Source: Macrotrachela quadricornifera (taxonomy: Eukaryota; Rotifera; Eurotatoria; Philodinida; Philodinidae). From it: 64,000 nt of DNA. Below are positions 11,903 through 23,360 of this stretch, piece after piece. Numbering within the stretch: the stretch's first letter is position 1; every line of letters starts with the position of its first letter. Made by a program: the position numbers and the translations under genes. The DNA lies in contig JAJEKB010021384.1 of NCBI GenBank assembly GCA_022393335.1, positions 62,001 through 126,000 on the forward strand, in the 5' to 3' direction. The notes beneath the pieces were generated by a model. It was not told the origin of the DNA, made no database searches, and saw only the letters and a program-made list of their open reading frames with translations.

Positions 11903-14561
11903 TATCACCTCAATTCGCAAACATAAAGAAGAACTACTTGCCAAGTTTTCACACTATGACATCATATCTGTCAATGAAACTAACCTTAGGAAGGATAGTC
12001 CATTCTATCTGAGGGGTTATAACATTTTCAGAAATGATCGAATAGGGAAACGTGGAGGTGGGGTGCTTCTTGCGATTAAAGAACATATTAAATGTGAAGA
12101 AATATATAATAAAACATCTGAACGAAATGAAGTTATAGCTGTGCAAGTTATCACAAAATCATTCAAATCAGTCCTTATTGCTTCGATTTATGTTCCACCA
12201 AAAGTTAAATTAAATATGGACGTCTTCCATGAACTACATCATCTCAACAACAATTGCATTATAGTCGGTGATCTTAATGCATCTATATTACAGATGGGTT
12301 CAACAAGAACTAATACCAAAGGAAGACAGCTACAAGAACTATTAAACGAAGGTTTTCTTAACTGTATCGAGGATAAAATGACCACTTATGAAAGAAGGGG
12401 ATATGAAGATAAAATTGACTGGGTGTTGGGCAGTCAACCATTAATATCTTTCATCTCCAACGTTGAAACACATCCACCAATCGGTACAACAACCGGACAT
12501 AATCCAATAACTTTTGTACTTCCAACTGGAACTGAACCAAAGCCATCATCTCCTCGAATTTGTTACAATTTTCAAGCAGCAAAGTGGCCAACGTTTAGGA
12601 AAAAGTTGGATGAACATCTTAAGCAGTGGAACATGTCATCACAAATAAATTCTACACAAGATATAGAGGAATATGCAGCATTTATTACGGATTGTATTAC
12701 TTCAGCAACACAACAGTCATTCCCCATATCAAAACATCTGTACACAAGCTATATACCAAGTGAAACAACAAGTCGTCTGATCAAGCTAAAACACCAAGCT
12801 TATAGAAAATGGAAGAAGAATGGAGACAACACGGAAAAACAACAGTATTATTATCACAAGGTATTATTAGCAAATTCACTTATAAATGATAGGAAGAAAA
12901 ATTACAATAAGTTAATGTCATCATTATGTGAAAGAAAAATGCAGTCAGCTTCAGTATGGTTTACAGTCCGAAAATTTCATAAGAAAAGGGTGAAACAGCT
13001 ATACCCAAGATCTATGAATTATAATAATAGAAATGCAACATTGGATAAAGAGAAAGCTGACATATTTGCAGACTACTTTCAAGACGAAGTATATTATAAT
13101 GCACCTGATACATTACCCTTTCATGAACAAGTGACAAGACAAGTAAGTAACATAAAAACCAACACCAAATACTTATTAAGAAAAAACACATGGAAGAATA
13201 TTACAACTACCGAAGTAAAATGGAACATCAAACAGCTTAAAAATAGTTCCACTGGTCCGGACAATATTCACAACAGGTGTTTAAAAAATCACACCAGATT
13301 ACTTATACAACACATCACAAATCTCTTCAACCAGGTGGTGAACATGGGTTATATTCCACAATCATGGAAAAAAGCTAACATCATCCTCCTGCTGAAGCCA
13401 AAGAAAGATAAGTGTCACCCTTCAAGTTATCGTCCAATCAGCCTTCTTAGCTGCATAGGCAAATTACTTGAAAAAATCATCAAACAACGCTTAATGAAGG
13501 AATTAGAACGAAGAAATATTCTACCGGAACACCAAGCTGGCTTTCGTCCAGGAAAAAGTACCACTTACAACTTGATCAGGTTAGAAAGATTTGCCAAAGA
13601 TCAACTACGCCAAAGAAGACATGCACCTGTCATCTTATTCGATATCAAAGCTGCGTTTGACTCCGTATGGCATGATGGCCTGATCTACAAACTTCACAAT
13701 CTTCGTTTACCACAACAACTACTGAACTATCTTATTTCATTCATTAACAACAGAACTGCTGCAATAGAATTAGAAAACGTCCTATCCCACTCATTCAAGT
13801 TAAACAGCGGAACACCACAAGGTTCACCGTTATCACCATTATTATACATAATATATACATCGGACTCAATGAATGGCTTACCACAGCATACTGAATATGG
13901 ACTATTTGCAGATGATACAGCATTGTGGACAGGCTCTACAACACCATCAAGCATTAATCAACGGATGCAAGAGTCTATTGATGAATTCCAAAGCTGGTGC
14001 AAAGCTTGGAAACTTCAACTACAACCAAGTAAGACAGAATTTCTTCATTTTAGTCCACATCCACGCAAGAAGTACAAAAATCCAGTTATGATCAAAGTCG
14101 AAGATACACTAATAAAACCACTCCATTCAACACGGTATTTAGGAGTGATCATAGACAAAAATCTTAATTGGAGGTGTCATCTTCACCACATTGAATCGAA
14201 CATAGCTGCTCGCATTAGTTTGCTACGCTTTCTCTCAAGATCAGCATATGAACCAAACAGCAACATCTTAATTAACCTATACAAAGCGCTGGTGCGAACA
14301 ATCATCACATACGGCTACCAGTTGTTACTAACAGCAGACAACAAAACATGGGACCGTTTACAAGTACTTCAAAATAAATCGATTCGTGCAGCATTAAACC
14401 TTCCAACATACACATCCACCGACTACATTCACAAAATAAGCAACATAGCCAAAATTAAAGACTACGCAATCGTGTTACACAAAAAGGCGATTCAAACAGC
14501 AACATCAAGAAATGACATTACTTTGAAAGACCATCTTCAAGCTATTCTCAACCAAGTGTAA
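11880..14561 (+). CDS. LINE ORF2: APE-type endonuclease plus reverse transcriptase
   Basis: 893 codons, uninterrupted. The N-terminal 210 residues are an apurinic-type endonuclease: INITSIRKHK at 8-17, E33 in VNE, Y104 in SIYVPP, GDLNAS at 130-135, D180 in KIDWVLGS and H207 in GHNPI. The RT follows: STGPDNI; SSYRPISLLSCIGKLLEKI; HQAGFRPGKST; D588 in LFDIKAAFDSVW; GTPQGSPLSPLL; and the catalytic FADD at 676-679. No RNase H domain is apparent after the thumb. In this family the endonuclease nicks the target and the RT primes reverse transcription from the nick. Translation probably depends on the ORF1/ORF2 overlap (different frames, 23 bp). All catalytic residues I can name are present, so the protein could be functional. 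Confidence 0.95.
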   Translation: MISLCHINITSIRKHKEELLAKFSHYDIISVNETNLRKDSPFYLRGYNIFRNDRIGKRGGGVLLAIKEHIKCEEIYNKTSERNEVIAVQVITKSFKSVLIASIYVPPKVKLNMDVFHELHHLNNNCIIVGDLNASILQMGSTRTNTKGRQLQELLNEGFLNCIEDKMTTYERRGYEDKIDWVLGSQPLISFISNVETHPPIGTTTGHNPITFVLPTGTEPKPSSPRICYNFQAAKWPTFRKKLDEHLKQWNMSSQINSTQDIEEYAAFITDCITSATQQSFPISKHLYTSYIPSETTSRLIKLKHQAYRKWKKNGDNTEKQQYYYHKVLLANSLINDRKKNYNKLMSSLCERKMQSASVWFTVRKFHKKRVKQLYPRSMNYNNRNATLDKEKADIFADYFQDEVYYNAPDTLPFHEQVTRQVSNIKTNTKYLLRKNTWKNITTTEVKWNIKQLKNSSTGPDNIHNRCLKNHTRLLIQHITNLFNQVVNMGYIPQSWKKANIILLLKPKKDKCHPSSYRPISLLSCIGKLLEKIIKQRLMKELERRNILPEHQAGFRPGKSTTYNLIRLERFAKDQLRQRRHAPVILFDIKAAFDSVWHDGLIYKLHNLRLPQQLLNYLISFINNRTAAIELENVLSHSFKLNSGTPQGSPLSPLLYIIYTSDSMNGLPQHTEYGLFADDTALWTGSTTPSSINQRMQESIDEFQSWCKAWKLQLQPSKTEFLHFSPHPRKKYKNPVMIKVEDTLIKPLHSTRYLGVIIDKNLNWRCHLHHIESNIAARISLLRFLSRSAYEPNSNILINLYKALVRTIITYGYQLLLTADNKTWDRLQVLQNKSIRAALNLPTYTSTDYIHKISNIAKIKDYAIVLHKKAIQTATSRNDITLKDHLQAILNQV

Positions 14562-14754
14562 AAATTATAAGAAATCACCCTAACATGCATATAATAGTAG
14601 CATCGAGAATGAAGACTATTGTTAGGTGAATCAAATCTATACAAAAAAATGTTATATCGGAATCGCATACGACGAGTTTGCTTCATATACAACGAGAAAT
14701 GTGTCAATCTATCCGTTTATTAACTTTGTGTCATTCAGCTATTACAATTTTCTT

Positions 14755-14975
14755 TCCTTTCCTGTCCTTCATATCTATATGCGATATGAAGTGGTGTCAA
14801 AGCAACTGCTTATTCGTTCCTATCATGAAGCTATTTCTTTTCTTATCCTTCATTCTCATATCGAATATGAAGTTGTGCCAAAGCATTTGCTTAATCGTTT
14901 GTCTCATTCAGCTATTTCCTTTACCTATCTATCATTTTCTTATTCAATATGAAGTTGTGTCAAAGCTTTTGCTTA
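14755..14975 (+). repeat. Tandem repeats in the LINE 3' UTR
   Basis: Three diverged copies of a unit of about 80 bp, marked by ATATGAAGTxGTGYCAAAGC followed by TTGCTTA, begin near 14786, 14866 and 14948. LINE 3' tails often carry such repeats. The ORFs that cross this stretch are chance frames. Confidence 0.6.
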
Positions 14976-15228
14976 TACAGATCAAACTATTCACCAAATT
15001 ATTTTTCTCGTCATATTTACAAGATATATGCAACAAATGAAAACACCATTACAACAACATATTATCTACAGCACAAACAAGCGATATAGTCATTCTTCGA
15101 GACAAAAGACGATCGTCATGTGTCTCTCTTTTTCTTTCATGTTAAACCAGCTTTATTGTACGGCAATACTCATTTTTATTTTCTTCCGTTTTTAGTTAAT
15201 TTTGTATGTATTGTCATTTAACATCATC

Positions 15229-15260
15229 AATAAAGCTTTGTTACCAAAAAAAAAAAAAAT
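15229..15260 (+). terminator. LINE polyadenylation signal and A-tail
   Basis: AATAAA at 15229 is followed 12 bp later by a run of about 13 A. This is the expected reverse-transcribed 3' end of the element. Confidence 0.75.
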
Positions 15261-15489
15261 ATAAATGTTTTTTTGACCCAGTAACAGACAGACACTCAAC
15301 ATTATAATATAGATAAATGTTTTAGTTTTTCATTGAATTCTTCATTCATTAATGCACATGCGTCAGTCAAAGTTGAGCTTTTAGGCAAAATTAAACCAAG
15401 TGTTTTAACTTTCATTTCATTAAAAATAGTTAAAAATATCTCGATTATTCATGAACTGAAAATTTCATTTTATTTTGTATCATAATGCA

Positions 15490-15740
15490 CATTATCATAT
15501 CGAAATTTAGAGTTCGCTAACGATGTATATTGATTTCAATTAAATTACAGGAAGGTGTAGAGTTCGCCAACATTTGGTATTCATATTAATCAGATATTAG
15601 GAAAATGTAGTTTAGTAGTATAGTCTATACAAAGTTGAATAAGTTTTAGGCAGATATAGAGTTCGCCAGTATTCTTCTATTGAAATCTAATCTAGTTCAG
15701 GAAGATGTAGAGTTCGCCAATTTATGTGATAGAATTTGTT
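15490..15740. repeat. About 49-bp tandem repeat, first cluster
   Basis: Units with the core GTAGAGTTCGCCAA begin near 15508, 15557, 15655 and 15705; a decayed unit near 15606 fits the same spacing of about 49 bp. Non-coding. Confidence 0.7.
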
Positions 15741-16129
15741 TTAATTTAAGAATCTATAGTTTTCTACCTTGACCAAAAAAGAGTAAAAGATTTTTTTAAG
15801 ACTCCAATTGTATTTGTTCTAAAGGAAATATTGATAGTTTTGACCATCTGATCGAAACACATTCATCTTATTTACATCTATTGAATTACTCTTCCGACTA
15901 AAAAAGGAAGGAACGATTTAATGATTAAGATGCTAAATTTATTCTTATAGTCTGTTTTACAACAGTTGCTATGATAATCTTATTCTTATAATTTTCTAGA
16001 GCAGGTGGTGGCAAGATAAGCAGAGATTGTCAAGAGTGTTTTTAATCTGTTTCAAATTAACTATTATTAGTGAATATCTATGATATATATAGAGCAAAAA
16101 GTAGGAAAAACGTGAAAAATGTATAATTA

Positions 16130-16340
16130 TTTCCAACCTGGAGATCGGCAGTACTCTCTATTAAAATCTATTGAAGCGTAGGATGATGTAGAGTTCATCA
16201 GTGATCTCAACTGAAATCTATTCAAGTCTAAGGAGATGTAACGTTCGCCAGTATTCTTTATTGAATACTAACGGAACACAGGCAGTTCAGAAGCCCATCA
16301 GTATCGTGCATGGATATCTAATTGCTTAGGCAAAAAAGGG
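16130..16340. repeat. About 49-bp tandem repeat, second cluster
   Basis: The same unit as at 15.5 kb recurs in decayed form (GATGTAGAGTTCATCAGT, GATGTAACGTTCGCCAGT), separated from the first cluster by about 400 bp of unrelated sequence. Confidence 0.6.
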
Positions 16341-17800
16341 AGATATTTAAGTTCTCTTTAAGGAAGTCTTTTTTTTATCAGATGCTTTCTTATCTTTGGA
16401 TATAATAATTCGTAGATGATCTAAGCCGACCACAAAAACAAAAAGTGAATACAACCGTAAGTTAAAGTTTAACTTTATACTTAGCGAGAGACACTAGTTC
16501 GACTGAAACAATGAATGACTACTTATTTATAAAAATAATTTCCAATATCGTTTAATGATGTCGACGCAGTCAAAATGTTTATTACAAAAATTACATTTAT
16601 TAATATACAAACCATTTCGTAGTTTCACGCCTCATTAAAAAAAAATTTTACCTGTGACATAAACATGCTTTTCACCGAGAATCATCCATCTTCACCAAGA
16701 TTAATTCTTTCTATCTACAAAGCTTCACACCAAGTACTACCAAACTTAAAGTTTTTATATATAAAATCGAAAATATAAAATTGGAAAATACTATCGTGGT
16801 ACTTGTCCATAAGTTTCTTGATGCGTGTCAGTAGATATTGATGTTTTTCATTTTGTATTGATTGCACTTTATGTAAGATTTGTACGAAAATTATATGCCA
16901 TATCATCTTTCCTATCTCATGCGGATACCATGAGTATGAATGAAACATTGAATAGATCTATTTAAGTGCATTAAAGGAAATATCAATGTATGTCGTTCAG
17001 CTTCAGTTGGTAGACCTATTAATTGCAGATATACGTATCATGAGATTGATTTTCATTGATGTTTCCTTTTTTTTCTCTCCCTCTGGCTTGCTTATATCAA
17101 TAGTTCTCCTCATGTATTGTTAAATAGTCATTATTGGCTCATTCTTTCTCTTCTCTTCCATTCTCTCAGTTTTTAGTATGTTTATCTCATCAGTATATGA
17201 AAGTGAAAAGCCATAAGTAACTCAAATCTGTTATAGCACACATTTGTATTAAATGTTGTGCGAATTTTCGATACGTTTGTAGTCTTAAAATAATTTCAAC
17301 AGAAGTTTCATCATATCATTCACACTTATATCCCTTTAATAGCGACCAAAAAAGGTTTCAGTACCACTCGTTGTACTTATTGTGTTTCTATGTTTTTACA
17401 TGACTGACCAGTTTTCGTACATGATATGGATGGGTTTTGTGTATAAAACGAAATCATTTGTTGAAACACGTTTATATTTGAGATTCGTTTGACCTAGATC
17501 GCTTGTTGAAACGTATCTATGGAATGCGTGTGAATGTGTTTGATCAACGTTTGCACCATAACCGCATCCAAATACATCTATAAACGCGTTTAGTCCGCGT
17601 TTCAGTTTTACATAAGATTGACCTTTTGATAATTAAATATGTAATTTCAGATGAAGATTAAACATATTATATTTCATTGTTTTATTAGGTAATGAAATTC
17701 TAGAGATTTATTATATTATTTGATATAGATAGATGATAAAAATAATATTTCATTCATAAAAAAAGTTTCTAAAAAGCCACTAATGTCAATTGATGATTTA
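16341..17800. other. Intergenic, nothing recognised
   Basis: AT-rich sequence with no supported gene. A 77-codon minus-strand frame near 16715-16948 has no recognisable family and no splice or promoter context. Confidence 0.4.
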
Positions 17801-18795
17801 TTAACACATTCAGTACGATTCAGTTTTCTTAGAATAATTCTTCGAAATATTTATTTCTATCAGGAATTAACTTCTAACGAATGCACTAATGATTTTTTCA
17901 TTATTTTCCACCAATTATCCATTGTTCGCTTCTTCGTATCATCACATAATGCGTTATTTTTTACAGTAATATGGAAAATCCTTCAAGTTATTTTTACGTT
18001 CTTTTACATCTTATATGTAGTACATATAGGATAAGAGAATGAAACTTCTAGAATTTTCTTCTTTGTTCTTGTCCCTATCCTTTTATGTATAAAAACGACC
18101 GAAATTTCGAAATAGTTCACATATCGTTCGAGGAAATAGATATAGAAGAACACGGTAGCTCATCAAGTGAAGTAAGTTCTGTGGATGATGATTTGGATAG
18201 AATGCATCTTGAATTTGGAAGCTCCGATGAACAAATGACTGATGACAAGATGAAAGTGAGGGGCTCATCTCACTCTCATCTTCACTAAGCTGTCGCATTC
18301 AGCAAGTGTAGTGGATACTGGAAACACCAGCAGCAAAAATGAACATATCATGAAGTCACAAGTTGTACTAGATTACAACAAAGGAAGAGAAGGTACTGAT
18401 TTATCTAATCAATTACCATCATATTACCTTGCCTCAGGTGGTATTTGAATTGATTTTTGGTACAGCAATAGTAAGTAGTTATTAGGTATATAAGGAAAAC
18501 TACGCTGTAAGAAAACAAGGGAGCAAGGAACAGTCAAGAGAAACGAGCTATGCAGCAGCAAAGAAAGTAAGAACTTTATGTTCTGACTGTGATCAATTTT
18601 TTTGTCTTGAATGTTTTAACAAGAAGAATCATGTTACGGAATAAAGGTCTCCAAAAATATCAAAGGTGGAGCGGATGCTATATTTCGTTTAATCTCCTGT
18701 CTAAGAAAAAAGCGAAAGAAAGTGTTTTTCTACACAATTCCTTCTTAAAATATAGCGTGGCCCACCGGTGGGCCACATCGTGCTGAATGTGTTAA
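17801..18795 (+). mobile_element. Internally deleted piggyBac element
   Basis: The 995-bp element starts and ends with TTAA, the piggyBac target site. Its terminal inverted repeats match over 19 bp with one mismatch (TTAACACATTCAGTACGAT left, TTAACACATTCAGCACGAT as right-end complement). Inside are recognisable pieces of a piggyBac transposase, but the catalytic core is largely missing. A perfect 20-bp palindrome (18757-18776, GTGGCCCACC and its complement) lies just inside the right end and may be a subterminal transposase-binding site. Confidence 0.85.
18085..18705 (+). pseudogene. piggyBac transposase remnant
   Basis: Three fragments read in different frames. The first is an acidic Ser-rich N-terminal region (IDIEEHGSSSSEVSSVDDD at about 18135-18190). 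The second, at about 18350-18430, reads KSQVVLDYNKGREGTDLSNQ, matching the end of the DDE domain ('VxDYNKxKGGVDxxDQ' in the family). The third, at about 18555-18635, reads VRTLCSDCDQFFCLECF, the C-terminal cysteine-rich zinc-binding domain. Most of the DDE catalytic core between the first and second fragments is absent, so the element cannot move itself but could be mobilised if its ends are recognised. Confidence 0.8.
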
Positions 18796-19205
18796 TAAAT
18801 TATAAAATAAACTTTAAAAAAATGATTTTGAAAAAAATAGAAAATAAAATTAGTAAAATGAAATTGTTTTCTGATAGAGACAACTAGATTGCTGGTATTT
18901 CATCATTTGATTTAATCATAAAATATTTGTTTTCAATCTCAAGACTGACGAAACAATAAAAAAAAGAAACAAAAAATTTTTACATACATTTGTAGAAATT
19001 CAATATGAAAAATCTCTATCAATTATTAATATTGGTTAGCAGTGTGAAAAAAATATTTAGATCCTGTGATGAAGTATTTATTAAGGATTAATATTACACT
19101 TTTATATTGTTATTTGTTGCCGTTATTGTTACTGTTTTATTTTCAGAAAAAGCCAAATAACTATAAATTCTAGATAATATATGAGAAAACGCTTAATATA
19201 TGTAC

Positions 19206-21053
19206 TCACCTCATGATGAACAAAGGAAAAATACCTAGTAGAGCAAGAACAAGAAAGATAAGTCCAGGTAAGAAGTTAATCGATGCATTGTAGATGGCAT
19301 TCGATATGGCATCCATCGCCTTATCTCCACCAGCTTCAATAAAGGCTGCAGCAATGAAAACAATTGCATATTCATTCGGCTCTACAAGTTCACTCAATTT
19401 AGATCTTAGGACTGGCATTGTAATAAAAAAAAAACTTCCGATGGATGCAGCTAGAATAAAATATATCTAAATTTATCAAAGAGACATTCAAACTTATTTA
19501 ATTAACAAACCCATGTAGAGTAACCAGGCTGATTTAGTCAATCCAAAAATAGCAAGATCAATGATTAGAGCAAGCAAACCGATAATAGGTAATAAATAGG
19601 TTTTATCCAGTTTTTGTTTTTTGAACATACTGATTATGAAAGTAAATAAACAGGCACTGATTGCATGAGTTGTTGCGAGCAAACCAACACTGAGTGCATT
19701 CATACAAAATGGACGACCATAGGCGAAAAGAGCAAACATAGATGTATAACCGAATAGCATAAGTAAAAGAAGAATATTAGTGATGCTGATCAACAGTAGA
19801 TGTTGTTGATTACGACCAGGACGTTTGATAAGAAATACTTGAATACAACGAATTATTGGATTAAGACGAATAGATCTTATTTGACGAATAATAGACTCAT
19901 TGCGCCTATATAATATGAAAAATTTTTGAATATTTATTAAAATAGATTAAATAAATATATGGATTTTCTCTATTTAAAAATTTTGATGAACAACAAATAT
20001 TTATTTGACTGATCTGCGTAATCATAGTTAATCCAGATTGAAGATTCCAGTCACTAGATCCTGAAAGAAACCTACAGGAAATTACCGGAAGTGGAAGCAG
20101 CATTCCGGACGGAGAATTTCAGGAATTTCAAAAGACATTTTACAATATATGAAGTAAATTACATTGTTAATATTTTCTTTGTCAAGAACTATAATTTTAG
20201 AAAGTAGCGTATGAAAAACTCACACATTTTGTACAGATTCAGGTTGTATGAACAAAACGTAGAGTATTCCAATGACACTTAATCCAAGACAAACACTTGT
20301 TGGAATTATGTAAAAAAAACGTTGTAACCATAAACCAACAGCAAGAACTGGTACAACACGTGCTACTAGAATGACTATTTCGGCTAGTAAAAATGGTCGA
20401 GTTCTGTCTGATTGATGTGTACAATCAGTGATATAAGCCAATGCACTCAACATAACAATACCAAATGATCCAAACAATGCTTCACATGTATGAGCAATTA
20501 TTAACCATTGATCAGAAAGATCATGAGTAATGATAATTAACATGAGAGAATATCGAATTACTTTACCGATAAATGGTAAAAGAAGTAATGGTCGTCGACC
20601 AATAGTATCACAATTTGAACCGAGTAGAACAATAGCAAGTAAAGAAGGAATGAATGTAGCAAACGAGTTTTTAACATTAAATTTTGCGGCATTCTGCTGT
20701 ACTATATTATAGTCAGTCTCGGCCGATGAATATTCTTGAAGATACCAATAAGCAGATGTTGATGTCGACGACTGACGACATATAGTTCGTTGAGTCCTAT
20801 CGGAAGTATCGAGTCCATAGTGACGTTCATAACGACGTACAATAAAATCGTTGAGAATTATAAGATCAGGTGCAGAAGCCAATGTTATTAATAATAAACA
20901 AGGTATCACAAGCCACCAACGAGGTGTCGATGAAAATAAACTAGAGGCATTATTTATTTCATCATCATCATTTATTATTCGATTGGACTGTCTTCTATGA
21001 TTGTCATCATCCTCGATAACCGGTGTCGCTAGACGATACTGATGAGTAACCAT
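19206..21053 (-). CDS. SLC46-like MFS transporter (proton-coupled folate/solute transporter family)
   Basis: Three exons on the minus strand: 21053-20224, 19905-19511 and 19450-19206, with GT-AG introns of 318 and 60 bp. Joined length is 1470 nt (489 residues). The N-terminus is acidic and cytoplasmic (EDDDNHRR...NDDDE), followed by TM1 (WWLVIPCLLLITLA). An MFS motif A lies at 146-160 (SNCDTIGRRPLLLLP), followed by typical helices. Exon 1 ends in the central loop (QPESVQN), which joins in frame to RNESIIRQIRSIRLNPI in exon 2. The last exon has VEPNEYAIVFIAAAFIEA and NAIYNASINFLPG, matching the SLC46 signature around TM10-11. The family carries folate, heme or other solutes in symport with protons at plasma or lysosomal membrane; the substrate here cannot be told. 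The TGA overlaps a GTGAGT, so a further short 3' exon is possible. Confidence 0.85.
19906..20223 (-). other. Intron 1 of the SLC46-like gene
   Basis: Donor GTGAGT at 20223 and acceptor TATATAG ending at 19906. The splice joins AAT GT to G CGC AAT (phase 2) and removes an in-frame stop. A 65-codon frame inside it is not coding. Confidence 0.75.
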
Positions 21054-21872
21054 TACACACACTCAAATTTGTGCTAACAAGGCAAAACTTATTCCTGTTT
21101 ATGCAATGCGTTACCTTTTTTTCTTTCTCTTTCAATATATTTTTTGCCTGTAAAGTCAGTCAAGTTACGAGACAGATACATACAATCAATTTCACTGTGT
21201 TCTTAGTGCATACATATTCTCTTTCTTATCAATATCTCTCGATTTCGATTGATTTATATATATTCTTATCTTATTTTTCCGTTAGAAATTTGATGATGAA
21301 TTTCACTTTTACTACTGCTACGATCACGAGCTAGTCTACTACCCTCGATACTTCAGTGTTGTTTATAACAGAAAAAAAAAAGAAAAAAAATGGTTCTGTG
21401 GAAGAACAGAAAGAAAGAAAGAAAAAAAAAGTGAAATAGCAATTTTTTATTAACTATATAGAGTAAATGTATACAAGGACAGAGTAATGATGCAATCATA
21501 ATGTATTCTATTCAAACACAACGCACAAGGAAATGTAATCTATTTTAACAATGTATGCATGAGTTTTTCTTTGCTTTTAGACGTCATTTTTTCATGTCAT
21601 TTACAGAAATTTTGAACTCGTAAATTCAATTTGACCTTTAAATTTTTCATTGATAGTCTTTCGTAACTATGTGTGAGGATTTCATGGTCATCTGAAGATC
21701 ATCAAGCTATAAATTCAATGTTTTATATAAAATTTTTTTAAACAACCTTCACACATCATTTTCAATACTGAATTCGTCATAATAATAATAAAGATCTTTT
21801 TTCTTTTCTATTTAATATGTTACAAAAAAAAATCATTTATTCAAATGAATAAAATTTACAAAGAATTTCTTT
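21054..21872. other. Intergenic region between the SLC46-like and PhyH-like genes
   Basis: Contains the presumed promoter of the minus-strand transporter next to its ATG and the 3' flank of the PhyH-like gene. A low-complexity GAAA/A-rich tract lies at about 21370-21435. No gene is seen. Confidence 0.5.
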
Positions 21873-23360
21873 TTAAAACAAACTATTCGCATTTGTTTTT
21901 GCACACCATCTCGATATTTTAAGATAATCTAAAATAATTTTTAATGCTTCATTTGTTCCAATACGTTCTAAAGCTAATAATGCATTACCATTAACATAAC
22001 GATTTTGATCAAAATAAAGTGAATCTTTTAATATAGGTATTGCTTCAATTGCTTTAGGGCCTATTTTAGCTAATGATAATGCTGCAATAATTCTTGCATG
22101 AGATCTATTTACTGTATCTAATTGTAGATCACGATCAAGAAGGATATGTGTTAAACATCGGACTATAATATCAATATCATTTTGATTATTTGATTGAATA
22201 GTTCCAAATGCTTGACAACAGTATTTTTTAACTAACCATGAATCAGTAGTTTCTTGTAGATGTATCAATAATGGTAATGTTTCAAGTGCTATTGATCCCA
22301 TTTCAGAAAAGATAAATGCGATACAATATGCTTGATCTTCATTTTTTTCTTCTTTTTTTAATATTGTCTGTAATTCATTAATGACATTTTTATTATATCG
22401 ACAAGCTGTCAATGCATATGCTGCTTCGAGACGATAGATTTCTTTATTATTTGATAATTGCTCGATTAATATATGATATTGATTACTTAATGCTAGATTA
22501 TATGCTGCATTAAGACGAATTTCACTATCTTTATTGTATAACTGTGTTTTCCAGTTAATTATATCTTGTTCAGCAGAAGTTTGTTTTATCATCATTTGAC
22601 CACCCATCATCCAATTCCAAATATGTTTGACAATTGGTTGTAATAAACCAGCATCTGTAGCATCATAAATAGCATTTATTGGATTATGATTCCATGTTGG
22701 TTTAGTTGGTTCTTCGAGTCTATTAAATTGAAATTTAAACATAAAACGATAAGAATCTTTTGTTCGATTTGCTGTTCCTTTATGAACAATATCATAATGA
22801 ATAATTACAACGGTGCCAGCTGTACAAACCATTCGAACATCATTTTGTTTATCAGTTTTTCTATCAACACCTTCTGGTGGGATTTTATTTGTATCATATA
22901 CCCAATCTGCAGCATCGTATTGTGATCGAGGTCTAATTGTAGTTGGACCCATTTCTAGAGATACATCTTGAGGATAATACATGGCCATAACATAACGTAA
23001 TTGATGATGACGAAGTGGTTTTGGATAAAGAAAATAAGAATCTTTATGCCATGGCTGATCTTCTGTTCCAGGTTTTGTTAAATGAGGAAATCTATGTGGT
23101 TGCATTGTATATTTTGAACCTAATAAACTTTCTAATGCACCAGTTACTGCTGGATCATTGAATACATTTTGAAGTTGAGGAATTCGAGGAAGAATATTAT
23201 TTCCTGGATTACCTTCATCATTAAAAATCGATAAAGTTTGACTGAATATAGATGAATGAAAATTTCCATCAAGAGATATAGGTTGAACAATTAAATAACC
23301 ATTGATTAGAAAATCTTGAACTTGTTTGTCTGTTAATAAATACGATGTATTCATCATCAT
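21873..23360 (-). CDS. Phytanoyl-CoA dioxygenase-like protein with C-terminal HEAT repeats
   Basis: Single 495-codon frame from ATG 23360, without introns. Residues 10-215 form a PhyH-type Fe(II)/2-oxoglutarate dioxygenase fold. The metal triad is visible as H105 and D107 (PWHKDSY) plus H193 (DIVHKGTANRT), and R205 (KDSYRF) is the likely 2-oxoglutarate anchor. From about 265 to 485 there are short alpha-helical repeats of the HEAT/PBS-lyase type (INWKTQLYNKDSEIRLNAAYNLAL; LEAAYALTACRYNK; HARIIAALSLAKIGPKAIEAIPIL; YVNGNALLALERIGTNEALKIIL). The oxygenase half would hydroxylate a small substrate; the HEAT half probably binds protein. The lack of introns among intron-bearing neighbours and the family's bacterial spread suggest horizontal acquisition, but that is inference. 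Substrate unknown. Confidence 0.85.
   Translation of the reverse strand: MMMNTSYLLTDKQVQDFLINGYLIVQPISLDGNFHSSIFSQTLSIFNDEGNPGNNILPRIPQLQNVFNDPAVTGALESLLGSKYTMQPHRFPHLTKPGTEDQPWHKDSYFLYPKPLRHHQLRYVMAMYYPQDVSLEMGPTTIRPRSQYDAADWVYDTNKIPPEGVDRKTDKQNDVRMVCTAGTVVIIHYDIVHKGTANRTKDSYRFMFKFQFNRLEEPTKPTWNHNPINAIYDATDAGLLQPIVKHIWNWMMGGQMMIKQTSAEQDIINWKTQLYNKDSEIRLNAAYNLALSNQYHILIEQLSNNKEIYRLEAAYALTACRYNKNVINELQTILKKEEKNEDQAYCIAFIFSEMGSIALETLPLLIHLQETTDSWLVKKYCCQAFGTIQSNNQNDIDIIVRCLTHILLDRDLQLDTVNRSHARIIAALSLAKIGPKAIEAIPILKDSLYFDQNRYVNGNALLALERIGTNEALKIILDYLKISRWCAKTNANSLF

Larger units (their letters stand above)
10206..15260 (+). mobile_element. Jockey-type non-LTR retrotransposon (LINE)
   Basis: Two overlapping ORFs (zinc-knuckle ORF1 and endonuclease/reverse-transcriptase ORF2), a 3' UTR of about 0.67 kb with internal repeats, an AATAAA at 15229 and a terminal A-run at 15247-15259 give the full architecture of a Jockey-superfamily LINE. 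The 5' boundary is only approximate, because the 5' UTR merges with the preceding AT-rich DNA. I could not identify a target-site duplication by eye. ORF1 carries a frameshift and ORF2 is intact, so the copy looks recent but probably not autonomous. Confidence 0.9.

Noticed and set aside
14626..15040. Overlapping ORFs of 108 and 120 codons after LINE ORF2
   Set aside because: They lie in the repetitive 3' UTR before the poly(A) tail, with no similarity to LINE proteins.
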